Source of the DNA: HK1 sp965215295
GTDB taxonomy: Bacteria > Pseudomonadota > Gammaproteobacteria > HK1
DNA: 64,000 nucleotides
Assembly (NCBI GenBank): GCA_965215295.1
Contig: OZ244045.1
Coordinates: forward strand, 1,178,001-1,242,000
Direction of reading: 5' to 3'
Position 1 is the first letter of the stretch. The number at the start of each line of letters is the position of its first letter. Shown one piece after another: positions 8,296-18,933 of this stretch. Made by a program: the position numbers and the translations under genes. A model generated the notes under the pieces. The model saw nothing but the letters and a program-made list of their open reading frames with translations. It did not search any database and was not told the DNA's origin.

Positions 8296-9705
8296 ATGCG
8301 TGAGATCTCTTCGGAACAGCGGCGCATGCGCATGCGCGCCGAGAACCCGTGGTGGGAGGGTGGCGAGATCCGCGCCGACTATCGCGCGTTGAACCCGCGC
8401 GCGTACTTCGAGCGCTTTGCGCGTCTCGTGGAGGAGACGGGCGTGCACCGCGCCGTGGTCCTCATGGGTCCGCGGCGGGTCGGAAAGACCGTGCTGCTCC
8501 ACCATGTGATCGCCCGCTTGCTGACTGGCGGCGAGTACGGTCGAAGGGACGTCGGCTACCTCTCGCTCGACCATCCGCTCCATACCCGACTCTCGATCGA
8601 GGAGGCCGCGGACGAGATCCGCCACGCAAGCGGAAACCCCGACGGCCCCCGGGTCCTGATTCTCGACGAGATCCAGTACCTGGCGGACTGGGAGCGTCAC
8701 CTGAAGGCATTCGTCGATGCCCACCCCGGGGTCAAGTGCGTGGTCTCCGGCTCGGCGGCGGCAGCGCTTCGGCTCAAGAGCATGGAGTCGGGGGCCGGCC
8801 GCTTCACGGACTTCCTGCTGCCGCCCCTCACCTTCCACGAATACCTCGACCTGGGAGGCATCGACGGCCTGGTGGAGCCTACCGGCACGCACGAATACAG
8901 GACCGACGATCTCGCGGGCCTGAACCGCCATTTCGTCGACTACCTCAATTTCGGCGGCTACCCCGAGGCCGTTTCGTCCGCCGCCGTTCGTTCGGACCCC
9001 GCCCGCTACATCGGCGCCGACATCGTCGACAAGGTTCTGCTGCGCGACCTTCCGAGCCTGTACGGCATACAGGACGTGCAGGAACTCAACGCGCTGTTCA
9101 TGACCCTGGCCTACAACACGGCCGGCGAGCTGTCCTTGGACGCCCTCTCCCAGCAGTCCGGCGTGTCCAAGCCGACGATCAGGCGGTACCTCGAGTACCT
9201 CGAAGCGGCGTTCCTCATCAAGGTCGTCCACCGTGTCGACCAGAACGCCCGCCGCTTCAAGCGCGCCAACCGCTTCAAGGTGTACGTCACCACGCCGGCG
9301 CTCCGGTGCGCGCTTTTCGGTCCGGTTGCGGAAAACGACGCGGAAATGGGGCAACTGGCGGAAACCGCAGTGTTCGCGCAGTGGTTCCATTCCAACGAAT
9401 TCCATCGACTCCACTATGCCCGCTGGAGGGGTGGCGAGGTGGATATCGTCTATCTGGAGCCTCGACAGGTTCCGGACTGGTGTGTGGAAGTCAAGTGGTC
9501 CGACCGGACGCCGAACCATCCCGGGGACATGAGTGGACTCTTCGCTCTCGCGAGGCGATACCCGACCATTTCCGCGTACGTCACGACACGTACGATCGAG
9601 ACGCGGAGTGATTCCTGGCCTGGAGAAATGCCGCTGGAGTTCATCCCGACCAGCCTCTACTGCTACATGGTCGGGCGGAATCTGACCAGCGACGATCCCT
9701 TGTGA
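8296..9705 (+). CDS. AAA_14/DUF4143 P-loop ATPase
   Basis: 469-residue ATPase of the widespread AAA_14-DUF4143 family. Walker A is GPRRVGKT (58-65) and Walker B is VLILDEIQ (120-127). A sensor-like VVSGSAAAAL follows, then a winged-helix segment (LSQQSGVSKPTIRRYLEYLEAAFLIKVV) and the C-terminal DUF4143 nuclease-like region with GGEVDIVYLE and VEVKW. Members are common in accessory regions and their cellular role is poorly defined. It is a single-gene unit divergent from trpS with its own promoter. The conserved GGEVD...EVKW pattern resembles restriction-endonuclease-like folds; nuclease activity is inference. Confidence 0.85.
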   Translation: MREISSEQRRMRMRAENPWWEGGEIRADYRALNPRAYFERFARLVEETGVHRAVVLMGPRRVGKTVLLHHVIARLLTGGEYGRRDVGYLSLDHPLHTRLSIEEAADEIRHASGNPDGPRVLILDEIQYLADWERHLKAFVDAHPGVKCVVSGSAAAALRLKSMESGAGRFTDFLLPPLTFHEYLDLGGIDGLVEPTGTHEYRTDDLAGLNRHFVDYLNFGGYPEAVSSAAVRSDPARYIGADIVDKVLLRDLPSLYGIQDVQELNALFMTLAYNTAGELSLDALSQQSGVSKPTIRRYLEYLEAAFLIKVVHRVDQNARRFKRANRFKVYVTTPALRCALFGPVAENDAEMGQLAETAVFAQWFHSNEFHRLHYARWRGGEVDIVYLEPRQVPDWCVEVKWSDRTPNHPGDMSGLFALARRYPTISAYVTTRTIETRSDSWPGEMPLEFIPTSLYCYMVGRNLTSDDPL

Positions 9706-9946
9706 CGGTGGTGGGGTGCACTGCGTGGCGACGGACCGGACGCAGACGCGGCCCACTTCCGCGGCCCACTTCGAGCCGGGGGTTGTCCCGGAGCCGCCCC
9801 TTTTCCGCGGACGGGTTCGGGCTGTCGCCATCAGCACCGAGGTGAGCGATGAAATGGCGCCCCCGGGCGACAGCGCGCCGCTCGACAACCGAGTGGAGCC
9901 TGGCGGCCGGACCTCGCCTGCGGACCCGAACCCGCGCTCCCCCGGC

Positions 9947-9952
9947 TATAAT
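9947..9952 (+). promoter_or_regulatory. Consensus -10 box before yciB
   Basis: A perfect TATAAT lies 49 bases before the yciB start codon, in otherwise GC-rich spacer. No convincing -35 is seen at the expected distance. The rest of the spacer (9706-10001) contains two copies of GCGGCCCACTTC near 9750-9770 and nothing else I recognise. Confidence 0.5.
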
Positions 9953-10001
9953 CGCGCGCCCCGGATCCCGCCGCGAACGCCGGCGCCCAGCGAGCCCGTC
10001 C

Positions 10002-10568
10002 ATGAAGCTTCTCTTCGACTTCTTCCCCGTCGTGCTGTTCTTCATCGTCTACAAGATGCACGACGACCCGCACCAGGGCTTCATGTACGCCACGGTGGCC
10101 ATCATCGCCGCGACCGCGGTCCAGGTGGGGGTGATGTGGGTCCGCAAGCGCCGGGTGGAGAAGATGCATGTCGCGGTCCTGGCCATCGTCGTGGTCTTCG
10201 GCGGGATCACCCTGGCCCTCGATGACCCGATCTTCCTGAAGTGGAAGCCCACCATCGTCAACTGGCTGTTCGCACTCGTCTTTCTCGGCAGCCAGTTGAT
10301 CGGCAAGAAGAACGTGGTGCGCCGGCTGATGGAGTCGAAGGTGCGACTGCCCGATCCGGTGTGGACCCGCCTCAACGCGAGCTGGGTCGTCTTCTTCGTG
10401 GTGTGCGGCGCCCTCAACCTCTTCGTGGTCTACAACTTCGACACCGACACCTGGATCGACTTCAAGCTGTTCGGGCTGATGGGACTCACGCTGGTGTTCG
10501 TCCTCGGCCAAGGGGTGTACATGATGCGGCACATGTCGGCCGAGGAGGACACCGGAGGCGCCGGCTGA
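10002..10568 (+). CDS. yciB: Inner-membrane septation protein A family (YciB)
   Basis: 188-residue multi-pass membrane protein beginning MKLLFDFFPVVLFFIVYK, the diagnostic start of the YciB/IspZ family. About five hydrophobic segments follow (for example FMYATVAIIAATAVQVGVMW and WVVFFVVCGALNLFVVYNF), with the conserved KPTIVNWLFALVF and FKLFGLMGLTLVF motifs. It affects cell-envelope integrity and division in enterobacteria. The start is at the ATG encoding MKLLF; further upstream the frame looks non-coding. The consensus -10 box upstream suggests it has its own promoter. Confidence 0.93.
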   Translation: MKLLFDFFPVVLFFIVYKMHDDPHQGFMYATVAIIAATAVQVGVMWVRKRRVEKMHVAVLAIVVVFGGITLALDDPIFLKWKPTIVNWLFALVFLGSQLIGKKNVVRRLMESKVRLPDPVWTRLNASWVVFFVVCGALNLFVVYNFDTDTWIDFKLFGLMGLTLVFVLGQGVYMMRHMSAEEDTGGAG

Positions 10569-10682
10569 TGCCGCCTTCATGCATCCGCTCCGCCTGCATC
10601 GCCGAGTGATGACCGTGTCTTCCACCCTTGCCGGCGGTACGGGCAGGCGGCGAGCCGGTACCCGAAGCGGTACCACCGGGCG

Positions 10683-11819
10683 ATGAGCGCGTCGCCCACC
10701 CTCGCGCTCGCCTGCGAGCTCATCCGCCGCCCTTCCATCACTCCCGAAGACGCCGGCTGCCAGGCGATGCTCGCCGGGCGGCTGGCCCCTCTGGGCTTTC
10801 GCATCGAGACGATGCGGTTCGCCGAGGTGGACAACCTCTGGGCCCGGCGCGGCGGCGAAGGCCCGTTGCTCGCGCTGCTGGGGCATACCGACGTCGTTCC
10901 CACCGGCCCGCTCGAGGCATGGAGCAGTCCGCCGTTCGAGCCGACGATCCGCGACGGATACCTCCACGGCCGCGGCGCCGCGGACATGAAGGGAAGCGTC
11001 GCGGCCATGGTCACCGCGATCGAGCGTTTCGTCGGCCGGTACCCGGAGCACGGCGGCTCCGTCGCGCTGCTCCTCACCAGCGACGAGGAGGGCCCGTCGG
11101 TGAACGGGGTCCGCCGGGTCATGGAAACCCTCGGGAAGCGTGGCGAGCGCATCGACTGGTGCCTGGTCGGCGAGCCGTCGAGCACCGAGCGGCTCGGCGA
11201 CACCGTGAGGATCGGGCGGCGCGGGTCGCTGAGCGGGACGATCGTCGTGCGGGGCATCCAGGGCCACATCGCCTACCCCCATCTCGCCCGCAATCCCGTG
11301 CACGATCTGGCGCGGCTGCTCGCGAGGCTGGCCGACACGGTGTGGGACGAAGGCACCAGGCACTTCCCTCCGACGAGTTTCCAGGTGTCGAACGTCACCG
11401 CGGGAACCGGCGCGGACAACGTCATTCCCGGGCACGCGGAGGCGATGTTCAACTTCCGCTACTCGACCCGCCACGACCGCGACTCCCTCGTGGCTGCGGT
11501 GGAGTCCGCCTGCCGCACCCTCGGACTCGACTGCCACATCGACTGGCGGCTCTCCGGCGAGCCGTTCCTCACCGAATCCGGCCGGCTGATCGAGGCGGTC
11601 GGCGGCGCGGTCGAGGCGGTCGCGGGCGGCCGGCCGGAACTCTCCACCGCGGGCGGCACCTCCGACGGCCGCTTCGTTGCCCCGACCGGCGCGGAAGTGG
11701 TCGAGCTCGGTCCCGTCAACGCGACCATCCACGGTATCGACGAGCGCGTCCTGGTGGCGGACCTGGATCGCGTGAGCGAGATGTACGAACGCGTGCTCAC
11801 GCGCCTGCTGGCCGGTTGA
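10683..11819 (+). CDS. dapE: Succinyl-diaminopimelate desuccinylase
   Basis: 378-residue di-zinc M20-family amidohydrolase of the lysine/meso-diaminopimelate pathway. It hydrolyses N-succinyl-LL-diaminopimelate. Metal-binding motifs are GHTDVVPTGP, GRGAADMKGS, the catalytic SDEEGPS, VGEPSS and the late NATIHG histidine. The lid-domain signature QGHIAYPHLARNP is present. It lies about 115 bases downstream of yciB on the same strand and converges on the aminotransferase gene. ArgD-type aminotransferases also act in this pathway, so the neighbour may be functionally linked. Confidence 0.93.
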   Translation: MSASPTLALACELIRRPSITPEDAGCQAMLAGRLAPLGFRIETMRFAEVDNLWARRGGEGPLLALLGHTDVVPTGPLEAWSSPPFEPTIRDGYLHGRGAADMKGSVAAMVTAIERFVGRYPEHGGSVALLLTSDEEGPSVNGVRRVMETLGKRGERIDWCLVGEPSSTERLGDTVRIGRRGSLSGTIVVRGIQGHIAYPHLARNPVHDLARLLARLADTVWDEGTRHFPPTSFQVSNVTAGTGADNVIPGHAEAMFNFRYSTRHDRDSLVAAVESACRTLGLDCHIDWRLSGEPFLTESGRLIEAVGGAVEAVAGGRPELSTAGGTSDGRFVAPTGAEVVELGPVNATIHGIDERVLVADLDRVSEMYERVLTRLLAG

Positions 11820-11907
11820 GCTTGCCGTCCGGCCATCCGCGGGACCCGCGCTTGACCTCGCCGCGGACCGGCATCGGCCGGTCGGACTCGACCCTCGAAG
11901 ACCCGCT

Positions 11908-11997
11908 AGTCCGGATTTCTCACCAGATCGCGAAGCGAGGGCGTGGAGATGCCGGCAGATCCGCGTCCGAGAGGTGAGATGGCGAGAAATCCGGGCT
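11908..11997. repeat. 90-bp imperfect palindrome between convergent genes
   Basis: The left arm AGTCCGGATTTCTCACCA starts at 11908 and the right arm TGGCGAGAAATCCGGGCT ends at 11997. They pair over about 18 bases with two mismatches, and GACCC extends both ends. The 54-base centre is GC-rich. It sits between the ends of dapE and the aminotransferase gene. It could act as a bidirectional terminator or be a small mobile or REP-like element; there is no T-tract after either arm. Confidence 0.6.
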
Positions 11998-12050
11998 GGG
12001 TCCGCGGGCACGGCCCGGACCCCGCGATCGGCGCGGGCAACGAGGGAGGG

Positions 12051-13328
12051 TCAGGTCGCCTTCCCGGGTCCGGCCTCCACCGCCTCGCGCATCGCGGCCT
12101 CGAACCGGTCCATGCCGTCGTCGAGCTCGGCATCGGTGATGTTGAGCGGCGGCAGGAACCGCACCACGTCGGGGCCCGCCTGGAGCACGAGCACGCCGTG
12201 CCGCCGGCACGCCTCGCCGAGCTCGCCGGCGCGGCCCGCCCACTCCCCCCGCAGCACGGCGCCGAGCATGAGCCCCTTGCCGCGCACCTCGGAGATGAAC
12301 CCGACCTCGTTGTGAAGCGCCATGAGGCGCCTGCGCAGCCTCTCGCTCTGGCGCTCGACGTTCGCGAGCAGGTCCGCGGACCGCAGCTTGCGCAACACCA
12401 CCCGCGCCACCGCCGCCGCGACCGGATTTCCCCCGAACGTCGAGCCGTGGCTCCCGGGCTGGAGGGTCTCGGCCGCCTTCGGGCCGACCAGCATCGCACC
12501 GATCGGCAGACCTCCACCGAGCGCCTTGGCCAGGGTCGCGACGTCCGGGACGACCCCCTCTTCCCACTGGTAGGCGAACAGCCGTCCGGTCCTCGACAGC
12601 CCGCTCTGGATCTCGTCGAACATCAGCAGCGCGTCGTGGGCCCGGCAGCGCTCCGCGATCGCGGCGAGGAAGCCGTCCTCGGCCGGCACCACGCCCCCTT
12701 CGCCCTGGATCGGCTCCACCAGCACCGCGCAGGTGCGCTCTCCGATCGCGTCGTCGAGCGCCGCGACGTCGTTGTAGTCGCAGTACCGGAAGCCTCCGGG
12801 CAACGGCCCGAAGCCCTCCTGGTACTTCGGCTGGGCGGTCGCGGTCACCGTCGCGACGGTACGGCCGTGAAACCCTCCGTGGAAGGTCACGATCTCGTTC
12901 TTTTGCGGCCCGTGACACAGGCTCGCGTGCTTGCGCGCGAGCTTGATCGCGGCTTCGTTCGCCTCCGCGCCCGAGTTGCAGAAGAAGACCCGGTCCGCGA
13001 ACGACGCCTCGCACAGCTCCTCGGCGAGCCGCACCGCCGGCTCCGCGAAGTAGAGGTTGCTGACGTGCCAGAGCCGGCCCGCCTGCGCGGACAGCGCTTC
13101 GGCGAGTTCGGGGTCGCCGTGGCCGAGCGACGTGACGCCGATCCCCGCGCCGAAGTCGACGTACTCGTTGCCGTCGAGGTCCCACAGGCGGGCCCCGTCG
13201 CCCCGGTCGAGGATCATCTCCTTCGGCGCGTAGTTGGGCACGTACCGGCGCCGCCCCGCGGCCACCAGCTCCCCGGTCTTCGCTGACTGCGCCAGCGCCC
13301 CCGCCTTCGGTGTCTGCTGTTCCGGCAC
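12051..13328 (-). CDS. argD: Acetylornithine/succinyl-DAP aminotransferase family
   Basis: 425-residue class-III PLP aminotransferase. Landmarks are the substrate/PLP region NSGAEANEAAIKLARKH, the PLP-phosphate binding FHGGFHGRTVATV, the Asp of LLMFDEIQSGLSRTG, and the Schiff-base lysine in TLAKALGGGLPIGAM. ArgD enzymes act in arginine synthesis and often also as DapC in lysine synthesis; with dapE next door both roles are plausible. I chose GTG at 13328 because GGGGG lies 6 bases upstream and the sequence before it is non-conserved. Other ornithine aminotransferase-like functions cannot be excluded by motif alone. Confidence 0.87.
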   Translation of the reverse strand: MPEQQTPKAGALAQSAKTGELVAAGRRRYVPNYAPKEMILDRGDGARLWDLDGNEYVDFGAGIGVTSLGHGDPELAEALSAQAGRLWHVSNLYFAEPAVRLAEELCEASFADRVFFCNSGAEANEAAIKLARKHASLCHGPQKNEIVTFHGGFHGRTVATVTATAQPKYQEGFGPLPGGFRYCDYNDVAALDDAIGERTCAVLVEPIQGEGGVVPAEDGFLAAIAERCRAHDALLMFDEIQSGLSRTGRLFAYQWEEGVVPDVATLAKALGGGLPIGAMLVGPKAAETLQPGSHGSTFGGNPVAAAVARVVLRKLRSADLLANVERQSERLRRRLMALHNEVGFISEVRGKGLMLGAVLRGEWAGRAGELGEACRRHGVLVLQAGPDVVRFLPPLNITDAELDDGMDRFEAAMREAVEAGPGKAT

Positions 13329-13517
13329 GGTCGTCCCCCGCAGGCCCGGTGAAGGCGCGCGATGATACTGGATGGACCGTGCCGGTGGCGCGGTGCCGGC
13401 GCCGTTCGATGCGGTCGCGCGAAGCGGCGCGGAATACGGCGCGGAATACGATGACGGACCGGCCGGCCATCGAGTCCGGACCACGGGCGCTGGGACGGTC
13501 GCCCGGGACCCGCATGG

Positions 13518-13523
13518 TATATT
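13518..13523 (+). promoter_or_regulatory. Possible -10 box before clpS
   Basis: TATATT, preceded by TGG (a near extended -10), lies 112 bases upstream of clpS in a GC-rich spacer and points toward clpS-clpA. No good -35 sequence is visible. Confidence 0.35.
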
Positions 13524-13634
13524 TGCGCCCGCTCGACGGGTCCGCGGCGGTCCATCCGCGGGTTGGCCGGAGGCGCCCGCGGGACGCCCCGGCTCTCGCC
13601 CTCGGAGCCGGCGCCGCGAAACGGAATCCGGGAA

Positions 13635-13955
13635 ATGGCAAATCGACCCGACCCTCGCCATGACGACGGGGTGGCCGTTCAGGAAGCCCGGCCGAAGCTC
13701 AAGCAACCCCCGCTCTACAACGTCGTCCTGCTCAATGACGACTACACCCCGATGGAGTTCGTCGTCCACGTGATCGAGCGGTTCTTCGGCTTGCCGCGCG
13801 AGCGGTCGGTCAGGATCATGCTGCACGTGCATACCCGCGGCAAAGGCGTGTGCGGGTGCTATTCGCGCGAGATCGCGGAGACCAAGGTCGAGGTGGTGAA
13901 CGAGTATTCCCGCGAGAACAATCATCCACTTCTGTGTACGATGGAACGCGCCTGA
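13635..13955 (+). CDS. clpS: ATP-dependent Clp protease adaptor ClpS
   Basis: 106-residue adaptor that delivers N-degron substrates to ClpAP. The core shows YNVVLLNDDYTPMEFVVHVIERFF (ligand-pocket residues NDDYT and M), then HVHTRGKGVCGCYSREIAETK. Residues 1-25 form the expected flexible N-terminal tail. It lies 22 bases upstream of clpA on the same strand, the standard clpS-clpA operon. Confidence 0.95.
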   Translation: MANRPDPRHDDGVAVQEARPKLKQPPLYNVVLLNDDYTPMEFVVHVIERFFGLPRERSVRIMLHVHTRGKGVCGCYSREIAETKVEVVNEYSRENNHPLLCTMERA

Positions 13956-13977
13956 CGCGCGGCCGAGGATTGACGCC

Positions 13978-16254
<2,277 letters not shown>

Positions 16255-16393
16255 ACCGCGGCCCACCTGTCGGCATCCGCCGACACGCGACGGCGCCCGG
16301 GCGGACACCGGCGGGGACCCGGACCGAAGGCGCACCCCCTCCGGGTCGCGCACACTGATCGGAACGGACGCCCGAAGCCCCGGGCGGGGCGGG

Positions 16394-17221
16394 ATGCGAC
16401 CCACCGTCGCGCCGACGGCGGCGGTCCGCTCCGATCGGGCCGCGACACGAGGTGCAGCGCGCGTGCAACGTTCCCGGACTCCGAACACTCCATCGGCCGT
16501 GACGGCGGCCCGCGCCCCCGGCCCGCCGCGGCCGGCGCCCGCTCCCGTACTCCGTGTCGACGTCTGGCGGCTCGACTGCGCCCCGCACCGAAGCGACGGC
16601 CGCCGGTTCGATTCGGCGCTGGATTCCGGGGAGCGCTCCCGGCTGTGCATGATGCGCAACCCCGAGGCGCGGCTGCGGTTCACGGCCGGTCGCTGGCTCG
16701 CCCGCCATGTCCTCGCCCGCCAGCTCGGCTGCCGCGAGGCGCAGGTGCGGATCACGGTCGGAGCGCATGGGCGGCCGGCGCTCGCCGGCGGCGAGATCGA
16801 CTTCAACCTCTCCCATGCCGGCTCGATCGTGGTGCTCGCCCTCGGCGCGGCGCGGGTGGGCATCGACGTCGAGGCGACCCGCCGGGCGGTGGACTGGCGC
16901 GCCATCGCCGGCCGGTTCTTCTCGGCCGCCGAGGCTGCCGCCATCGAGGCCTGCGCGGAAGGAGAGCGCCGTACCGCCTTCTTCCGCACCTGGGTGCGCA
17001 AGGAGGCGTTCGCCAAGGCGCTCGGCACCGGGGTCGCGACCGGACTCGGCCGGTTCGACGTCGCCACGGGAGCCGAGCCGGCGCTGCGCGCGGTCCGCAT
17101 CGAGGGCGTCGACGCCGGCGAATGGTCGATCCGGGACTTCGAGCCGGGGGCGGACTACCTCGGGGCGGTGGCGGTGCGCGCGGTCCATCCGCGGATCACG
17201 GTCCGCGACATCGAACCCTGA
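16394..17221 (+). CDS. 4'-phosphopantetheinyl transferase, Sfp type
   Basis: Transfers phosphopantetheine from CoA to carrier proteins. Signature motifs are FNLSHAGSIVVLALG, GIDVEATRR (Mg-binding GxDxE) and WVRKEAFAKALGTG (W-KEA-K). The fold-type length is about 230 residues, so the first 45 residues encoded from the ATG at 16394 may not be translated; GTG codons at 16463 and 16499 are alternative starts. No carrier-protein or synthase gene is nearby, so the substrate is unknown. Single gene downstream of clpA. Confidence 0.85.
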   Translation: MRPTVAPTAAVRSDRAATRGAARVQRSRTPNTPSAVTAARAPGPPRPAPAPVLRVDVWRLDCAPHRSDGRRFDSALDSGERSRLCMMRNPEARLRFTAGRWLARHVLARQLGCREAQVRITVGAHGRPALAGGEIDFNLSHAGSIVVLALGAARVGIDVEATRRAVDWRAIAGRFFSAAEAAAIEACAEGERRTAFFRTWVRKEAFAKALGTGVATGLGRFDVATGAEPALRAVRIEGVDAGEWSIRDFEPGADYLGAVAVRAVHPRITVRDIEP

Positions 17222-17255
17222 GCGCGCGGTGGCGCGCGCGGCGGGGTACCGGCCT

Positions 17256-17867
17256 TCAGCCGGGCCGCAGCATCTCGAACACGCTCTCGACCGACGTGTA
17301 GTCCATGTAGCCGAGCCGGGCCACCGGGCGGTACGCCGCCATGTCGATCATGCCGTCGCGGATGATGCCGTCGGCGATGTGGGTGCCGACGACGGTGCCG
17401 ATCACGAGGTTGTTCTCGACCCTGGGGTGGTCGCTCGGGAGCCGGAGCCTGGTGAGGAATCGGCACTCCAGGCTGACCGGCGCTTCCGCCACGCGCGGCG
17501 CCTTCACGTGCACCGCGGGCGCCGGGGTCAGCCCGGCCAGCTCGAACTCGTCGACCGACGGGGCGACATGGGCCGAGGTCCGGTTCATCGCCTCCCGGAG
17601 GTCGTACCCGACGAGGTTGACGACGAACTCGTTGGTCTGCTCGATGTTGCGCAGGGTGTCCTTGCCCTCCCCGTCCGGGCGCGGGTTGTTGGGCGCGAAC
17701 ACGATGGTGGGTGGACGGTCCGCGCAGGCGTTGAAGTAGCTGAACGGCGCGAGGTTGGCGACGCCCTCGACGTCCACACTGCTCACCCAGGCGATGGGGC
17801 GCGGCGCGACGAGCGCCTTGAACGGGTTGTGGCGAAGTCCGTGCTTGCGGTGATCGTCGAAGAACAC
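17256..17867 (-). CDS. Flavin reductase-like FMN-binding protein
   Basis: 203-residue protein of the flavin reductase domain family (NtaB/DIM6-like): RPIAWVSSVDVEGVANLAPFSYFNA near the N-terminus binds FMN, followed by ENNLVIGTVVGTHIADG. Such proteins reduce free flavin for a two-component monooxygenase or act as FMN-dependent oxidoreductases. No monooxygenase gene is adjacent. It is the last gene of a possible minus-strand run after ispH, 43 bases downstream. Confidence 0.85.
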   Translation of the reverse strand: MFFDDHRKHGLRHNPFKALVAPRPIAWVSSVDVEGVANLAPFSYFNACADRPPTIVFAPNNPRPDGEGKDTLRNIEQTNEFVVNLVGYDLREAMNRTSAHVAPSVDEFELAGLTPAPAVHVKAPRVAEAPVSLECRFLTRLRLPSDHPRVENNLVIGTVVGTHIADGIIRDGMIDMAAYRPVARLGYMDYTSVESVFEMLRPG

Positions 17868-17915
17868 TGTACGTTTCCGGCGCCGGCCCGGCCGGCTACA
17901 GGCCGTCCTTGGGAG

Positions 17916-18872
17916 TCACGCCGCATGGTCCCCCGCGCCGGCGAGTTCGCGCGGCAGCCGGAAGGTGACGTTCTCCTCGATCCCATCGAGGTCGTCGATG
18001 GTGACGTCGAACATCCCGCGCAGGCGGTCGATCAGGTCCCGGACGAGCACTTCCGGCGCCGAGGCCCCGGCGGTGATCCCCACGGTCCGCGCGCCGGCCA
18101 GCCAGGCCGGGTCCAGGCCGCCGGCGTCGGGAATGAGGTGGCTCGCGATCCCGGCCTCTGCGCCGATCTCCCGCAGCCGGTTGGAGTTCGAGCTGTAGTG
18201 GGCGCCGATCACCAGGACCACGTCGCACCGGTCCGCCAGCAGCCGCACCGCGGACTGCCGGTTCTGCGTGGCATAGCAGATGTCCTTGACGTCGGGACCG
18301 CCGATCTCCGGGAAGCGGGCCTTCAGCGCGGCGATGATCTCCCGGGTGTCGTCGACGCTGAGCGTGGTCTGGGTCACATAGGCGAGCCTCGCCGGATTCC
18401 GCGGCTCGAGCGCCGCCACGTCCGCCAGGTCCGAGACCAGGTGGACGTGGCCCGGTACCCGCCCCTTCGTCCCTTCGACCTCGGGATGGCCGGGATGCCC
18501 GATGAGCACGATTTCGTAGCCCTTCCTCGCGTAGCGCTGCGCCTCGTTGTGGACCTTGCTCACCAGTGGACAGGTCGCGTCGATGACCCGCAGTCCGCGC
18601 ACGCCGGCGTCGTCCTCGACCGTGCGCGACACGCCATGGGCGCTGAATACCGTGACCGCGCCGAGCGGAATGTCCCCGATGTCCTCGACGAACCGGACCC
18701 CCTTGTCCCGCAGACGGTCGACGACATGCCGGTTGTGGACGATCTCGTGCCGGACGTAGACGGGCGCGCCATGGACCTGCAGCGCCCGTTCGACGATTTC
18801 GACGGCCCGGACGACCCCCGCGCAGAACCCTCTCGGCTGCGCCAGGATCACGTGCAGGGGCTGTTTTTCCAT
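17916..18872 (-). CDS. ispH: 4-hydroxy-3-methylbut-2-enyl diphosphate reductase
   Basis: Last enzyme of the MEP isoprenoid pathway; converts HMBPP to IPP and DMAPP with a 4Fe-4S cluster. With the ATG at 18872 the product has 318 residues (E. coli: 316). The cluster cysteines are C17 (GFCAGV), C101 (DATCPLV) and C199 (ICYATQNRQ). HEIVHNR, SAHGVS and GHPEVEGT supply the conserved histidines and Glu. An in-frame GTG at 18932, 1 base after the upstream stop, would add 20 residues. I prefer 18872 because AGAGG precedes it and conservation begins there. Follows the FAD oxidase gene directly. Confidence 0.94.
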   Translation of the reverse strand: MEKQPLHVILAQPRGFCAGVVRAVEIVERALQVHGAPVYVRHEIVHNRHVVDRLRDKGVRFVEDIGDIPLGAVTVFSAHGVSRTVEDDAGVRGLRVIDATCPLVSKVHNEAQRYARKGYEIVLIGHPGHPEVEGTKGRVPGHVHLVSDLADVAALEPRNPARLAYVTQTTLSVDDTREIIAALKARFPEIGGPDVKDICYATQNRQSAVRLLADRCDVVLVIGAHYSSNSNRLREIGAEAGIASHLIPDAGGLDPAWLAGARTVGITAGASAPEVLVRDLIDRLRGMFDVTIDDLDGIEENVTFRLPRELAGAGDHAA

Positions 18873-18933
18873 CTGCGGAAGGACCTCTTGCGCAATCGCG
18901 CGGAGATCGCGCGCCTCGGGCTGTTTGCCCACT

